Source: Pomphorhynchus laevis (Eukaryota > Acanthocephala > Palaeacanthocephala > Echinorhynchida > Pomphorhynchidae). From it: DNA of 64,000 nucleotides. The position numbers and the translations under genes are program-made. Location: contig WNNJ02003727.1 in the NCBI GenBank assembly GCA_012934845.2, forward strand, positions 62,001 through 126,000. Reading direction: 5' to 3'. Of this stretch, positions 1-11,004 are shown piece by piece; the stretch's first letter is position 1, and the number at the start of each line of letters is the position of its first letter. The notes beneath the pieces are model-generated. The model did no database searches, was not told the DNA's origin, and saw nothing but the letters and a program-made list of their open reading frames with translations.

Positions 1-475
1 CGTTTGGACTTGCCGTCTTGTCTAGAAGTGAGACATAGCTTGGGGAAGCAAATAAGTGCATCCCAGCTCTCAATCGATCGATAGCATAATGCATCTTGGA
101 TAAGAGATGACATTAGATCAGCTGATCTGGCACGTAAGGACCATGGTATTCGCTTTACAGTAGATGCATTTGAAGACCAAACCCTCTATCGATCACACAA
201 CTGCTATCTGTCAACGTGTCCAAACGCTGTCAAGGTGGGAGAGTTCTCATTCCGAAACCACTAACATTGTTGTACATCGCCTTCGTCGTGCAATCAGCAG
301 AGAAATCCAAATTATGTCCAGGCAATAGTGGTTCCATACCAGAGCCTGCACATTTAAAGCTGTTAGATTTGTGCGCCCGTAGTTTTCCACTCTTAAATAT
401 GCAGAAAGTACGAGAGCATACGGGGCATTTGCCTTCAGTAGGATATTCCTCACTATTGCATGATACGTCGTCCAT
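1..475 (-). mobile_element. RLE-type (R2-like) retroelement, N-terminal part with zinc finger
   Basis: On the minus strand an 81-codon stretch (475-230) carries a Cys-Pro-Val-Cys pair followed by a basic His and a Lys-Cys, then a short Gly-Ser motif. This CPVC...H...C finger is typical of the N-terminus of R2-like retroelements with a restriction-like endonuclease. Further into the window edge the same strand reads LFASPSYVSLLDKTA, which resembles the linker that follows the finger in such elements. Upstream of it (780-600, minus sense) lies a monomer array with a GC-rich box, which may be its leader. The copy is cut by the window edge and by stops. The family assignment is by motif resemblance only. 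Confidence 0.5.
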
Positions 476-629
476 GCGATTGTTATATCACAATATTAGC
501 GCTTTGTACGAAAATGTAAAGGATAGCTACTTTTTAGCCATTGCCGGATAAACAAATATAATCAACTAAAATGTATGTATATTAGATCCCAAACTTTTTT
601 AAAGGTATTTTTCAAGATTAACTCTAAAA

Positions 630-779
630 ATTCCGCGAGCGGAGCGAGCGAAACTGGATTGATCTGTAACTGGATTGATCTGTAACTGGATTGATCTGTA
701 ACTGGATTGAACTGTAACTGGATTGAACTGTAACTGGATTGATCTGTAACTGGATTGATCTGCAACTGTATTGATTGTA
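630..779. repeat. 16-bp tandem repeat (8 units) with adjoining GC-rich box
   Basis: Eight head-to-tail 16-bp units (AACTGGATTGATCTGT and close variants) run from 652 to 779. They are bordered on the left by a GC-rich purine box with repeated GAGCG at 634-650. Read on the minus strand, the array leads into the box and then towards the zinc-finger reading frame, which is the order expected of a promoter leader. The minus-strand unit (CAGTTACAGATCAATC) resembles the 20-bp monomer at 24001 and 24881. Confidence 0.85.
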
Positions 780-819
780 AGAACTTAGTATAATCACGAC
801 AAATTTAAATTGGTATAAA

Positions 820-1492
820 CCGTTATCGTTATTAGAACGAAAATATTTTAATTTATTGAAGACTATGATAGGTTAAGCTGTATAATAGACAGTTATTGTA
901 ATGTAAAATACTATAATCGGACAATAAATGTTAATAATAACAAAAAATATAAACTGACCATAAAATTTATTAATAAATGCATAGATAACATAAATGTAGG
1001 TAGACTTTTAAATAATTCTAAAAGTAAAAAATAATAGGATCAGATTTAAGTAAATATATTCTTAAAATAAGGTAAAAGTTGTTACCGCTATTAGGACGAA
1101 AAATTTGTAATTATAATAAAGAATTAAAATCAATATGTAACGATAATATTAGAAACATAATGGAAACAAAATGCAATTGTAAAAGTCTTAATTTTGATAA
1201 AATAAATGAAAATATATGTACACATAATCTAGAATTAATTGAAAATTGTGAATTGAGAAAGCTGCTATCAAAAGGGTATAAATATAGATTAAATAATAAC
1301 AATAAAAATATAATTTACAATTCGTTATATAATGATTTAAATGCTTATTTTGGTAAGCTGATTGATAGTGTAAGCTTAAATACATCAAAGATTAAAAGTT
1401 GGAATTTAAAAAAAGAATATTATTATTTAATACAACATTGGTTACCTACAAATGGGCCCAGTATTAATAATTTTAATATATAAATTTGATTT
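820..1492 (+). mobile_element. AT-rich Penelope-like element, N-terminal fragment
   Basis: A 134-codon open stretch (1079-1483) encodes an Asn/Lys/Ile-rich protein with a KYRLNNNNK motif that recurs at about 2260, just ahead of recognisable PLE reverse-transcriptase sequence. A second, more decayed copy of its beginning (ATTAGAACGAAAAT) lies at about 830. I read both as N-terminal pieces of the AT-rich PLE family seen again at 2245-4730, 11005, 40240, 48530 and 49130. The composition is extremely AT-rich. No catalytic motif lies in this piece, so the assignment rests on the shared segment. Confidence 0.55.
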
Positions 1493-1544
1493 ACAAAAAA
1501 AAGAAAACAGATCATTATGTAATTTGCATTTTAATGTCTATGAC

Positions 1545-2260
1545 CGAATGTACCGATGCATTGAGTTTGGACCGCGGTGCTCGGAAACATTGTGGTATCA
1601 ACCTGGCAAGAGTAATTTTAATTTTAGTGCGGAGCCACATTTTTACACTTGAAAATTCAGGCCTGTGTTTCTAGCTGATCTTTGTCGCTAACACACGTAG
1701 AGTTGCGTTTACTGCTCTGCCTGCACCACCCGTCGACGCAAAGGAGTTATGGTCAACTTTTCGAATCCTTTCTTCGTACTTGGTTCGCTTTCGTTGCTCA
1801 TGACATTTGAAACAAACGACGACGATCGCGAAATATAGGGTGATGCTTCTTCATTGAAAATGCATACTCAAAAAACGTACCTCCATTCTACCACCGAACA
1901 ATCTACTGCACACGATATCAGAGCACGCGTCTAGTCTTAGAGTTGTCGCGTGATTTTCGAAACTTATTGGGTCAAGAATAAGGATTTGATTTGATTTGTT
2001 TTATCACGTCAGGAACGCCAGATAGACTTGGCTCAGTTGCGACCCTAGAATCCAAGTCTGAGTCCCTTTGATAGAAGATCGCCATTTCATTGTGACGTCT
2101 GGTTAATAAACCAACTCTCTTGCATGATAATCCATGAATAGTATTAAAATACTCCCGCATATACATTTATTTGGTATTTTAGATGGGGTCCAGCCGTACC
2201 TCACAGACATTGCGTCACGATACGCTGTTGTAGTCAGATGAAGTCCGTAATCATTAATAT
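1545..2260 (-). mobile_element. RLE-type retroelement (family a), C-terminal endonuclease remnant
   Basis: Minus-strand frames read LHLTTTAYRDAMSVRYGW, then a CICG...HGLSC zinc knuckle and RRHNEM, then SDIVCSRLF, and further on a KVDHNSF...STGG segment and a KIKITLARL...CFR tail. This order (CCHC knuckle, RHN, [DA]R.DI, STGG, final Arg-rich helix) matches the C-terminus of R2-like retroelements. It matches the fragments at 10385, 10775, 44745 and 61020, here called family a. Several frame changes interrupt it. The 5' half of the element is absent. Confidence 0.65.
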
Positions 2261-3330
2261 AGATTAAATAATAACAATAAAATAAAATTTACAATTCGTT
2301 ATATAATGACTCAAATGCTTACTTTGGTAAACTGATTAAGAGTGAAAGCTTAAATACATCGAAGATAAATATTTGGAAAACTTATATATTAGATAAAATT
2401 GAAGAGAAAATGAAAATAACAAAAACTATTAAAGGAAGGATCAAATTAATAAGGATATGTATAAAAAACTTACTAAATTAAAGGATAACTATATAATAAC
2501 AACTATTGATAAAGCTAGTAATAACTTTGTCTTTATATGCAAAAAGCTTTATTATGATATACTAATGAATGAGGTTAATTCTAATTATTTAAATGTAGAT
2601 ATTAATAAAGCGTTTAATACTTCACTAATAAAAAACTTTAAAAAATATTGCAAGGTAATCGAAATTAATACTGGTATAAAACACTATTTCAGTATTAATT
2701 CTACAAAAGAATTTTTAGAACACACAAAAGGAATAAATTTTCAAAATATAAATACATACGATTTTAGTACGCTTTATACAAATCTAGATTTAGTAGATAT
2801 TAAAGAAGCGTTAGAAAAATTAATTAACCTTCTATTGCCAAATAGATATACTAATTCATTACATGAAATAACGTATATATGAATGCTTAATATTTAAAAA
2901 TCAAAAATTACTTAATCTTATATTCGGAAAAAGATACATATATATGTTATAATAATTATAACGCCTATCTGACAAAAATTAAACCATCAAGTAAATATAA
3001 ATATAGGGATAAAATTGAATTAATAGAATCCTTAAATATTTTAATAAATCAAAATTATTTAAAAGTAGGGGCATCTATATTTAGACAAGTAAAAGGTGTT
3101 CCAATGGGTGGTAATAGTAGCCCAATTATAGCTGACTTGTTTTTGAGCTTTATAGAATAAGAATTTGTTCATAACTGTGTAAAAACTAAATCTAAACAAT
3201 ATAAATATATGAAATATATGTTTCGATACATTGATGATATATATGTATTTAATTCTAATAATTTTTATTCAAATTAATTAATCTTATATTCGGAAAAAGA
3301 TATACATATATATGTATATATAATAATATG
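2245..3330 (+). mobile_element. AT-rich Penelope-like reverse transcriptase copy
   Basis: The 141-codon stretch at 2457-2882 contains TIDKASNNFVFICKK and YDFSTLYTNLD, the latter matching the Ser-Leu-Tyr-Thr RT motif of PLEs. Downstream at 3091-3160 lies VPMGGNSSPIIADLF, and at 3215-3260 RYIDDIYVFN, equivalent to the RT fingers-palm motif and the catalytic YVDD box. The gene product would be an RT of the Penelope class. No GIY-YIG endonuclease is seen here. The copy is broken and looks old. Segments recur at 3728 and 4330. Confidence 0.7.
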
Positions 3331-3334
3331 ATTA

Positions 3335-3700
3335 TTATTCATCACGAATAATTCGCTCACAAGGACCTAACAAGTAGGGACTTAAAAGCACTCTTATCAA
3401 GCGCACATGAGCCAATCTCATTCATTGCTTGTAGAAATGTTATAACAAATGGCTTTCTTTTCTCGCCAATTTCTCGCAATATTGTAGGGGAAATTTGCGA
3501 GCTGTCAAGGAGTGCTGCCATTCAATCCAGCTGTACAGCAGCCCGCTACTGATGAGACTCAAAAGCCAAAACAACATAGAGTCAGTTTATGCTGTTCGAG
3601 TCTTCCCGATACCTTAAATCAGAATAGAAATTGGCGGGAAAAGTAAGTTATTCGTTATACCGCGATCTGTTAAAATTATTCAATTATATCATTATTAAGT
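3335..3700. mobile_element. GC-richer PLE-like insert with hammerhead-like CTGATGAG
   Basis: A block clearly richer in GC than its surroundings interrupts the AT-rich PLE copies. At 3553-3580 it reads CTGATGAG, a short self-complementary stretch, then CCAAAACAAC. This resembles the CUGAUGA-stem-GAAAC core of the hammerhead motifs known in PLE terminal repeats, with one mismatch (AAAAC for GAAAC). No open reading frame of note is present. The insert is probably a terminal-repeat piece of a different PLE family. Confidence 0.4.
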
Positions 3701-3727
3701 TAGTTGATTCAAACACATTTGCTAACA

Positions 3728-4735
3728 TAAATCTAATTTATTACATGAAATAACGTCTCTATGAATGCTTAATATTTAAAAATCAAAAATTACTTAATCT
3801 TATATTCGGAAAAAGATATACATATATGTAATAATAACTATAACGCATATCTAAAAAAATAAACTATCAAATAAATATAAATATATGAATAAAATTGAAT
3901 TAATAGAAACCTTCGATATTTGGATAAATCAAAATTATTTAAAAGTAAGGAAACCTATAGAAAAAGTTTAAGCTCTATACAATAAACTCTAATATTGTTA
4001 GACAAATAAAGGGTGTTCCAATGGGAAGTAATAGTCGCCCAATTATAGCTGACTTATTTTTAAGCTTTATAGAATATCAATTTGACATAACTGCGTAAAA
4101 ATAAATTTAAATTATATAAAGATATGAAATATAGGTTTTGATACATTAATAATATATGTATTTAACCATAATAATTATTATTCAATAAGCGAACAAATTT
4201 AATCAAGTATCATACTCTTAATAAAACCAATATTAATGATAAAGAAGATATATATCTAGATATAAACATTAAATTGACATCAATTAAAACTACTTTTAAT
4301 TTATATCGTAAAGATGATATATTTAAATTTACAACATATTTTTGCATGAGCATTCATGCATACCATATAATATAAAATATAATACATTTAATAATGAAAT
4401 TTTAAGAATTTCATTATTAAAAAGAATAATTCTTTTATTATTAAAAGAATTTTCAGAACAGACAAAAGGAACAAATTTTCAAAATATAAATACATACGAT
4501 TTTAGTACGCTTTATACAAAGCTAGATTTAGTAGATATTAAAGAAGCGTTAGTAAAATTAATTAATCTTATATTCGGAAAAAGATATACATATATATGTA
4601 ATAATAACTATAACGCATATCTAAAAAATTAAACTATCAAATAAATATAAATATATGAATAAAATTGAATTAATCAAATCCTTAAATATATTCAGACACT
4701 TAAAATGTCTTCCGATAGGAGGGAATAGTAAAATG
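3728..4735 (+). mobile_element. Two overlapping AT-rich PLE fragments
   Basis: Bases 3728-4330 repeat the segment at 2865-3260, including GNSRPIIADLF and the region of the catalytic box. They end in [13 protein letters not shown], the conserved post-RT block of the family (also at 11005, 40440, 48750 and 49400). At 4440 the sequence jumps back to an RT-core segment (TYDFSTLYTKLD, 4490-4540) followed by the FGKRYTYICNN stretch. Two copies are therefore joined head to tail. Both are decayed. Confidence 0.65.
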
Positions 4736-5585
4736 CCTTCCAATGTAATGAAATCATATAAACTAATATAAAAGAATTCGTTTATATCAAAAGTTTAATT
4801 TTAAATAAGTTTTACAGCGAGAAGAACCTATTTAAATAATATTTTTAAAGTTAGTTTTTTCCGATAAATTCAAATTGTTGTTTTGATTTAAATTAATGTT
4901 AAGTTTATAAGTATAAATCAACGTCAAAATAGATAGCATGATTTGCATAATCGAATCATCAAAATATTTACCTGAAAGTGTATTGTTTGTCCATCGTGAT
5001 AAGAAAAACTAATTTACATTTTTCTATTTCTAGCAATCCCAGCTATTTTTGTCGATACATTGGTAATTAAATAACAGGCTAATTCTTCAATACGTTTGCA
5101 TTAATACGTTTGTTTTATTGATTAAACGTTTTACGGCAGGCAATATGACGTACAGCAGACAATATATTTTACACATTTCTACGTGACAATATAAATCCAG
5201 CCCACTTTTCGAAAGACTCCAATCGATAATTAAATTTGCCTGCTAATAAGAATTACTATGCAACTGGTAAAATGTATACAATAAAGGTATACACTAATAT
5301 CTCTATTATGATGAAATTATAACGTTTTTTAAATTTTTGTCCATTTTATGAGATATTAAAGTATTTCGATCGTACTTTTATTTTTCAAACACGTTTTTTA
5401 CTTTTGAAAAGTTGATAATGCACACTAAATCTATAATCTCCTTCTATTTCCGATTAGATAGTTTTAAAGGAACGAAGAATAAAGTATTTTCCTTTATTTA
5501 AAAGTACAATATTTCGTTAGATCATGCTATCATGATAGTCTTTATGTGGCGAGTCATCAACGTTAAATAATACAAATTTATTTTA
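4736..5585. other. AT-rich stretch without a gene
   Basis: I see no coding signal here. Bases 5420-5545 resemble one arm of the foldback family at 13366 (CTTCTATTTCCGATTAGATAG, then an AATATTTCG end). A sister arm lies at 6205-6330. Confidence 0.5.
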
Positions 5586-6075
5586 ATTAATATTTCGGCT
5601 GTCCAAGCAGCCCTTTTCAAAGTATCTGAAATTACAATATGATATAAGGTAGTACACAAGTTATATGAGTAACAAAGCAATGTAAAAGCACGGAAAGCCG
5701 GGATCGTTCAGTTAGTATGTGGAGAAAATCTCAGCACCACCCTGAGTATCATTGTCGTACATGTGAGACCAACATAAGTATGGTTTAAAACAACATGACA
5801 TGTCGTCGGCCCTATATATAAATAACAGCGCGACTATGGAGAGAAATTAATCGAAATGGAACCTCGAATTTCTCTCTCGAAATGTAAGAACATGTACGGA
5901 AAAATACTCAGGAAGGTGTTGAGATCAACTTTACCTACGGGCTGAACGATCCCGGGTTCCCGAGTCTTTTACACTGCTTCGTCACTTGTATAACTTGCGT
6001 ATTGCCTGTACTTATATAATATTATAATTTCAGATACTTTGAAGAGGGCTGTTCGAACAGCCGAAATATTGGTCG
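5586..6075. repeat. Foldback element, about 490 bp, with hairpin-GAAATATT ends
   Basis: The outer 60-65 bases are inverted copies: AATATTTCGGCTGTCC...TTCAAAGTATCTGAAAT on the left and the complement on the right. The inner arms are also complementary, though diverged (both contain CCGGGATCGTTCAG or its complement). The extreme end of the right arm is a perfect stem GGCTGTTCGAACAGCC followed by GAAATATT. The centre holds TATATATAAATA. No protein is encoded. It is a non-autonomous inverted-repeat element. Confidence 0.8.
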
Positions 6076-6825
6076 AAAAAATGAATCTTTTTTAGGGATG
6101 GCTCACCATATTAAGACTATATTTAACCCGAATATAATTCTGAACGATATATTTCAATATTTCAGTATTTAGTATTTTTATTAATACAGATATTTATGCA
6201 AATGATAGTACACACTAAATCAAGAATATCCTTCTATTTTCGATTAGATAGTTTTAAAGAAACAAGGAGAAAATATTTAGCTTTATTTTAAAGTACAATA
6301 TTTCGATAGCTCCCCGCTATCATCATCAATATTTCAATTATTTTCAATGAAAATAATTGAAATATTTTTATTTTAATTCTGAAATTATTGTTATACAATA
6401 ATTTTTAATTATTTTAATATTGTTCTTTTAAATAAAGGGTAATTTCTTCTTCGTTTATTTAAAACTATCTAACTGTTAAAATTTATTTATCTAAATCATT
6501 CCTAGTGCACTATTTTTAATAGTGCACTAGGTATACTATTAAAGATGTAACATTAAATTAGATTGAATGTATATTTAATTAAGTTTACTTTAGTGATTTT
6601 AAATGTTAGAAATAATTTATTAATATGAGAAATATATAATAACGTAACAAAGTAAAAATATTATATTTAATTATGTCATCTATAAAAATTTTAATACATA
6701 TATATATATCTATATAATTTAACGAATGAGAACATATTGGTGAATTAAAGGATATTAATAACACTAATTGAAAGATTAGATCAGGTAACTGAGAAAATTA
6801 TAAATAAAAATAATATAATTACATA
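6076..6825. other. AT-rich gene-free stretch with a foldback arm
   Basis: The stretch is AT-rich. A foldback arm like that at 13366 occupies 6205-6330 and ends in ATTTCGATAGCTCC...GCTATCATCATC. Short palindromes follow, such as the AATAGTGCACT pair near 6520. No gene is visible. Confidence 0.5.
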
Positions 6826-6995
6826 TTAAATAAAAATAAATATAACTTGGATGGCGATGCTAACGTTTTGCAGGAGGTATGAAGTAGCACATGAATCCCC
6901 GGTAACGTGCTTCAATCTTTTTCCTATTTTCTTAACAAGAGCCAAAGCTAATAGCCCAGTGATCCATAAGTCTCTACTCAAAAAGGGCAAAATAT
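6826..6995 (-). mobile_element. RLE-type retroelement (family b), extreme C-terminus
   Basis: The minus-strand frame reads KKIGKRLKHVTGDSCATSYL followed by LQNVSIAIQV. This matches the last block of the R2-like family b (an IG.R....TGD..ATSYLLQ..S.A.Q pattern), whose earlier block is at 22120-22600. Only about 50 codons remain, and the upstream part is unrecognisable. Confidence 0.5.
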
Positions 6996-7207
6996 GTGGG
7001 ACATGGTCAAGTCGGCATATTTCAGAGATATATCCAAGAGATAGAACATACACAGAACATTTCAACACAGATGGCATAATAAAACTTTGAATATACAGCG
7101 AGAAACAATGACAAAATAATGCTAAATAAAAATATTTAAAAAGTTAATAATTAAATAATTATTATACATAATTAAATATTTTGTATCATTGAAATTTAAA
7201 ATTGAAA

Positions 7208-7575
7208 TTTAACTGAGACTACGTATATTAAATTATTTATAAATTAAAAATTATAAATAAAAATAATATAATTTAATAATAAATAATTAAATAAATAATT
7301 AAATAATAAATAATTTTATATAAGATTTAATATAACTTATATAAAGCTAAAATTAAAATTTAAAATAAAATTTTTATGAATTGACTATTTTTATAATAGA
7401 CAATGTATCAGAAAAACGATTATTGGTCTTCAAAATACATTGTCATGTTATCAGGTTTCGGCCTCTATTCCTCGACCTAGCATATCATCGGAACTATATA
7501 CATGCCAATGACGTATTTCTTCTAATAAATTTAATTATTTAGTATCTTATTATAATAAAGTATATTATTTATAAA
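7208..7575 (-). repeat. Rep-A dispersed short element, minus orientation
   Basis: The right end (AACTGAG.CTACGTAT in minus orientation) lies at about 7213-7235. The left part, with the GGTTTCGGCCTCTATTCCTC segment, lies at 7455-7490. The layout agrees with other Rep-A copies (for example 49500-49860). It is AT-rich and non-coding. Confidence 0.6.
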
Positions 7576-7689
7576 CCATAAAAGTGTTCTGGTTGTCGAG
7601 TACGTTTTTTTCTCGTTAATTTTAGGATCATTCATATTCAATTGATTATTACTTTTGTGAATAAAAGTATTTATTTTTAGTATTTGCCA

Positions 7690-8155
7690 TATTAGATCGG
7701 ATAAATCTGAGTCTACGTATTTTATATAAACCAAAAATAATGCTGAATAAAATTAAAATATCTGGTTGTAAATTATTCCACTATTTATCCAAATAAAACA
7801 AGATTTCAAGAATTCTAGCGAATGACTTAATTGAATGAATTCAACGTTGAATTCCTGTTAACAACTTTAAGCCGTCAAATGACCCCATAACTTCATGTCG
7901 TATTTCATCAACTTCAGGAGATTTGTCATTGCGAAATGTGTTAACAACGCCAATGACTACTTCCTGGCGACCTATAATAAGGATTAGAGGTCATCAGGAG
8001 GAACTGCTATGTTATCAGATTTCGGCCTCTAATTCCTCTATCCAACATAGCAGCGGGGCCAAGTACGTGCTAATGACGTATTTCTTCTGATGAAATTTGA
8101 TTATCAAGTATTTTATTCTAATACAAAATATATTATTATCCATAAAAATTTTCCG
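7690..8155 (-). repeat. Rep-A copy, minus orientation, carrying an RTE scrap
   Basis: The right-end motif TGAGTCTACGTATTTT is at 7708-7723. The stem segment ATTAGAGGTCATCAGGAGGA is at 7984-8003, followed by TTTCGGCCTCTAATTCCTC. The left end reaches 8155. A fragment of an RTE reverse transcriptase sits inside it (7845-7968). The open frame at 8090-8290 overlaps this repeat and is not considered a gene. Confidence 0.65.
7845..7968 (-). mobile_element. RTE-clade LINE fragment (pre-RT segment)
   Basis: About 40 minus-strand codons read EVVIGVVNTFRNDKSPEVDE followed by IRHEVM. The motif (K[AS]P..VDEIR.E, after an E.V...V segment) is that found just upstream of the RT core in RTE elements. The same segment occurs in the larger RTE copy at about 20750. 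It is too short to place further. Confidence 0.5.
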
Positions 8156-8290
8156 CCAATGATTTTAAATTTATTTTTAATAATATTGTTTATTTTTATA
8201 TTTGAACAGAGAACGAAAAATTTTGTATGTCGCTACTTTGAATATAGTGAATCCACATCCAAATTTAATAAATTAAATCAAAGTAGATAA

Positions 8291-9334
8291 ATTAAATGAA
8301 TAAAACTAAATTAAATACAAAAAGTTAAGAAATTGATGAAAAAAGTACATTTACAGTGAAACAAGAACATTGTATAATAATGATAATATTACTATGCTAT
8401 TATTATTGTGGACTTACTTGTGAATGTCGCATTTCGGATAGTGAATATATTAGTACAACCTTATCGCTTATAGTTGTTACGCAACGCAATCCATAGTTGT
8501 TACGCTATTTTGTGTAAAATTTTATGTTACAATATTACGAGTTATCATTCCATTTAGACTTTTTTGCTTTGTATAAAATAATTCAATAATTTTGTCACAT
8601 AATTCATTCAATTTGGTGCGAAAAGCTGTTTCGTATCGTTTTTATTTACTTAATAAATAAAATCAAAAATATATTTATTCTCATTGAATTCATTTTATCA
8701 AAAAGTGTATATTACAGTTTGTATTTATTCAAATTAAAGTTTATTTTTGAATAAACAGTTCCTAATTTAATTTTTGAATAAACAGTTTCTAATTCCATTA
8801 AGATGGTGGCAGGAGCTATCAAGATATTCTGTGAATTTTAGGGAATAAAACTATTTTGAATTATTTTGAATTAAAATTATTTTGCATTTGATAATGTAAA
8901 GCAGTCGAGCTTTTTAATCTTGTATTGCATGATTTATTCTTCTACGATAACTATTATACGATGCTCATATTATACCAGCAATCTGTTGGAAGCCATTGAA
9001 TCACATATTGCCGAGACGCTTCCTTAATTCAATCGTATGTGAATTTTTGCAATTACAAATCCGATGTACAATAAGTACATTGGATTTGTTACTACATTTT
9101 TTAATTTTATTGTTGGAAATGGCATGTTCACATTTGCCATCTAAAATAAATTCTATCATAATTAATTGCTATTAATATAATAGCAATTAATATCCTGATA
9201 AGCATAAAACAAACGCTAATCGTATATTTTAATTCCATAGGGATACGTCAAAAATGTGTACATTCTTGCAATTAATTTCATGCTACTATACTTTTTAATC
9301 TTGTTTTTTTAACCTTAAAAAAAGTTTGAGATAA
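8291..9334. other. AT-rich stretch without a recognised gene
   Basis: No coding signal is seen. There is a near-palindrome around ATCCGATGTACAATAAGTACATTGGAT at 9058-9084 and a self-complementary AATTGCTATTAATATAATAGCAATT at 9165-9190. Both look like hairpin-forming repeat debris. Confidence 0.5.
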
Positions 9335-9400
9335 ATAACATACAACCCTGAAGATGACGTGCCGTAGTGCCGTCGAAATATTGGATTTTTCTAATCAAAT
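9335..9400 (+). repeat. Single-arm hairpin-CGAAATATT module
   Basis: CTGAAGA (9348-9354) is followed by GACG...CGTC, which can pair across an 11-base loop, and then by GAAATATTGG. This is the same module that caps the foldback arms at 5586, 12500, 13366 and 39440, here present once and near the 3' side of an unrecognised repeat. Confidence 0.5.
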
Positions 9401-10194
9401 AAATATTCCTGTTTCCCCGCCTTGTAATAATCTTATGTTATTATTTACTACTGGAACTCAATAATAGCATTTATCTTAATTAGCTTTTCCCAATTAAGCT
9501 TTTGTCATATGATCATTTTTGATACGTCTGAAATCAAACTTGGAGAACATTGCAGCAAAATCATGTTCGGCATGTAGTTGCATACATAAGGACGATCAAC
9601 CTGTTCGAAAACAGGAAAAACTATCGGTTTATTCCAATCAGTTGGTAGAACTTTAAAAATCAGGATAAAATCTTCTAAGATAAAAAATTTTCTTTTTCTA
9701 GGATAAACTAATAAAGACGATTAATCATTATTAAATGTAAACGCAGTTCCTTAAAAGGATTTATAATCTTAATTCGGATGAATATTTATTATTTACTAGC
9801 CAATTTATATAAATGGATTTTAATTTTAATATTAATATGAATTATAGGATATCTTAAGATTAGAATATTTATTTTTTTTAAATTTATACACAGTACAGAA
9901 TACGTAGATTCAGTTAACTAATCTGATTTAAATTAAAATGTTCTATGTTCATTAATTTCTCATAAATATTATATCATTTTAACAGATCGGATATTATATT
10001 GGGTCTTGGAATAGGGGGTGAAATTTGATAACTTAGTAGTTTCTCATATTGACCTTTATTCCTTATTCGAATAAATAGTATATTATTTATTAGTCAATTC
10101 ATAAAAATTGGCTTTTTATTTTAAATTTATTATTAATTTTATCGTTATAGTTCTGTTTTTCGAGCTTTAAACACTGTTTAAGCGTGTGTTAAGG

Positions 10195-10385
10195 TGCCTA
10201 TGGATGATTATTGAAGTCACGGTACTGATGAGCTCCATATACACTACAAATAGATACAAATCACTATCACACAAACTTCTTAGACATTGACATTGAAATA
10301 AAGGACGGAAGGATGCATACTAAGATATATAAAAAGCCGACGTGGGTTCCATCCTATATACGTACAGACAGCTCTCACCCATTGA
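10195..10385 (+). mobile_element. PLE fragment with terminal CTGATGAG motif
   Basis: ACTGATGAG lies at 10216-10226 in a context typical of PLE termini. From 10265 the plus frame reads NFLDIDIEIKDGRMHTKIYK and then KPTWVPSYI, which matches the post-RT FLD.....G...T..Y.KPT block of Penelope-class RTs. At about 10385 the sequence changes abruptly into an RLE retroelement C-terminus, so this is a chimeric junction. Confidence 0.55.
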
Positions 10386-10680
10386 AAGAGTGCGGGAAAT
10401 CGAACATGCCTCGTTCACCCCAATTATATTTTCCACCCTAGGTGATGTATGTCCAGATGCACAAGGTGTTTGAAAACATTAGCACAGCGATTATTCGTCA
10501 AGCGCAACGTTAGTCATGCAGATTGCATAGAATGGTTAAGGCAAAATTTGGATTTGCTCTTGCCAGATCAGTGTCGATGTGTATAAGATCAGCAAGATCG
10601 GCTTTGCATCGTCCAGTTCACAGTAATGCAATTCTCATGCTTGCTAAAACTAGTGAAGTGAGTCGGTAGCTGAAAAAACA
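10386..10680 (+). mobile_element. RLE-type retroelement (family a), terminal C-terminal block
   Basis: The plus frame reads VREIEHASFTPIIFSTLGD, then a helix (KAKFGFALARSVSMCIRSAR). This equals the E.EH.SF.P..FS..GG and ALARS...CIR.[SA]RS signature that ends R2-like family a (compare 61070-61260). One frame change interrupts it. Confidence 0.65.
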
Positions 10681-10774
10681 ATAAAGGTTATTCGACAGTA
10701 AAATTAGGGCTCATTTAAGGGTAACCTCAAAAATGTACATGTGTTGTTAAAATATAGTGTTTTCATTCATTTAA

Positions 10775-10995
10775 TCTATATTAATGATTATGGACTTCAC
10801 CTGACTACAACAGCGTTTCGTGACGCAATGTCTGTGAGAAACGGCTGGACCCCATCTAAGATACCAGACAAGTGTATATGCGGGAGGATTTTAATACTAT
10901 TCATGGATTATCATGCAAGAGAGTTTGTTTATTAACCAGACGTCACAATGAGGTTGGCGATCTTGTATCAAAGGTACAATATCACAGACGTGTGT
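10775..10995 (+). mobile_element. RLE-type retroelement (family a), zinc-knuckle fragment
   Basis: The plus frame reads LTTTAFRDAMSVRNGW followed by CICG, and, after a frame change, a Gly-Leu-Ser-Cys and RRHNEVGDL segment. The block is nearly the same as that on the minus strand at 2260-2080, so the two copies are closely related. Confidence 0.65.
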
Positions 10996-11004
10996 TCTAG
11001 GGTC

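Noticed and set aside
8090-8290. Hydrophobic 66-codon frame as a small membrane protein
   Set aside because: It overlaps a Rep-A end found elsewhere (compare about 49100-49160), with no conserved coding pattern.
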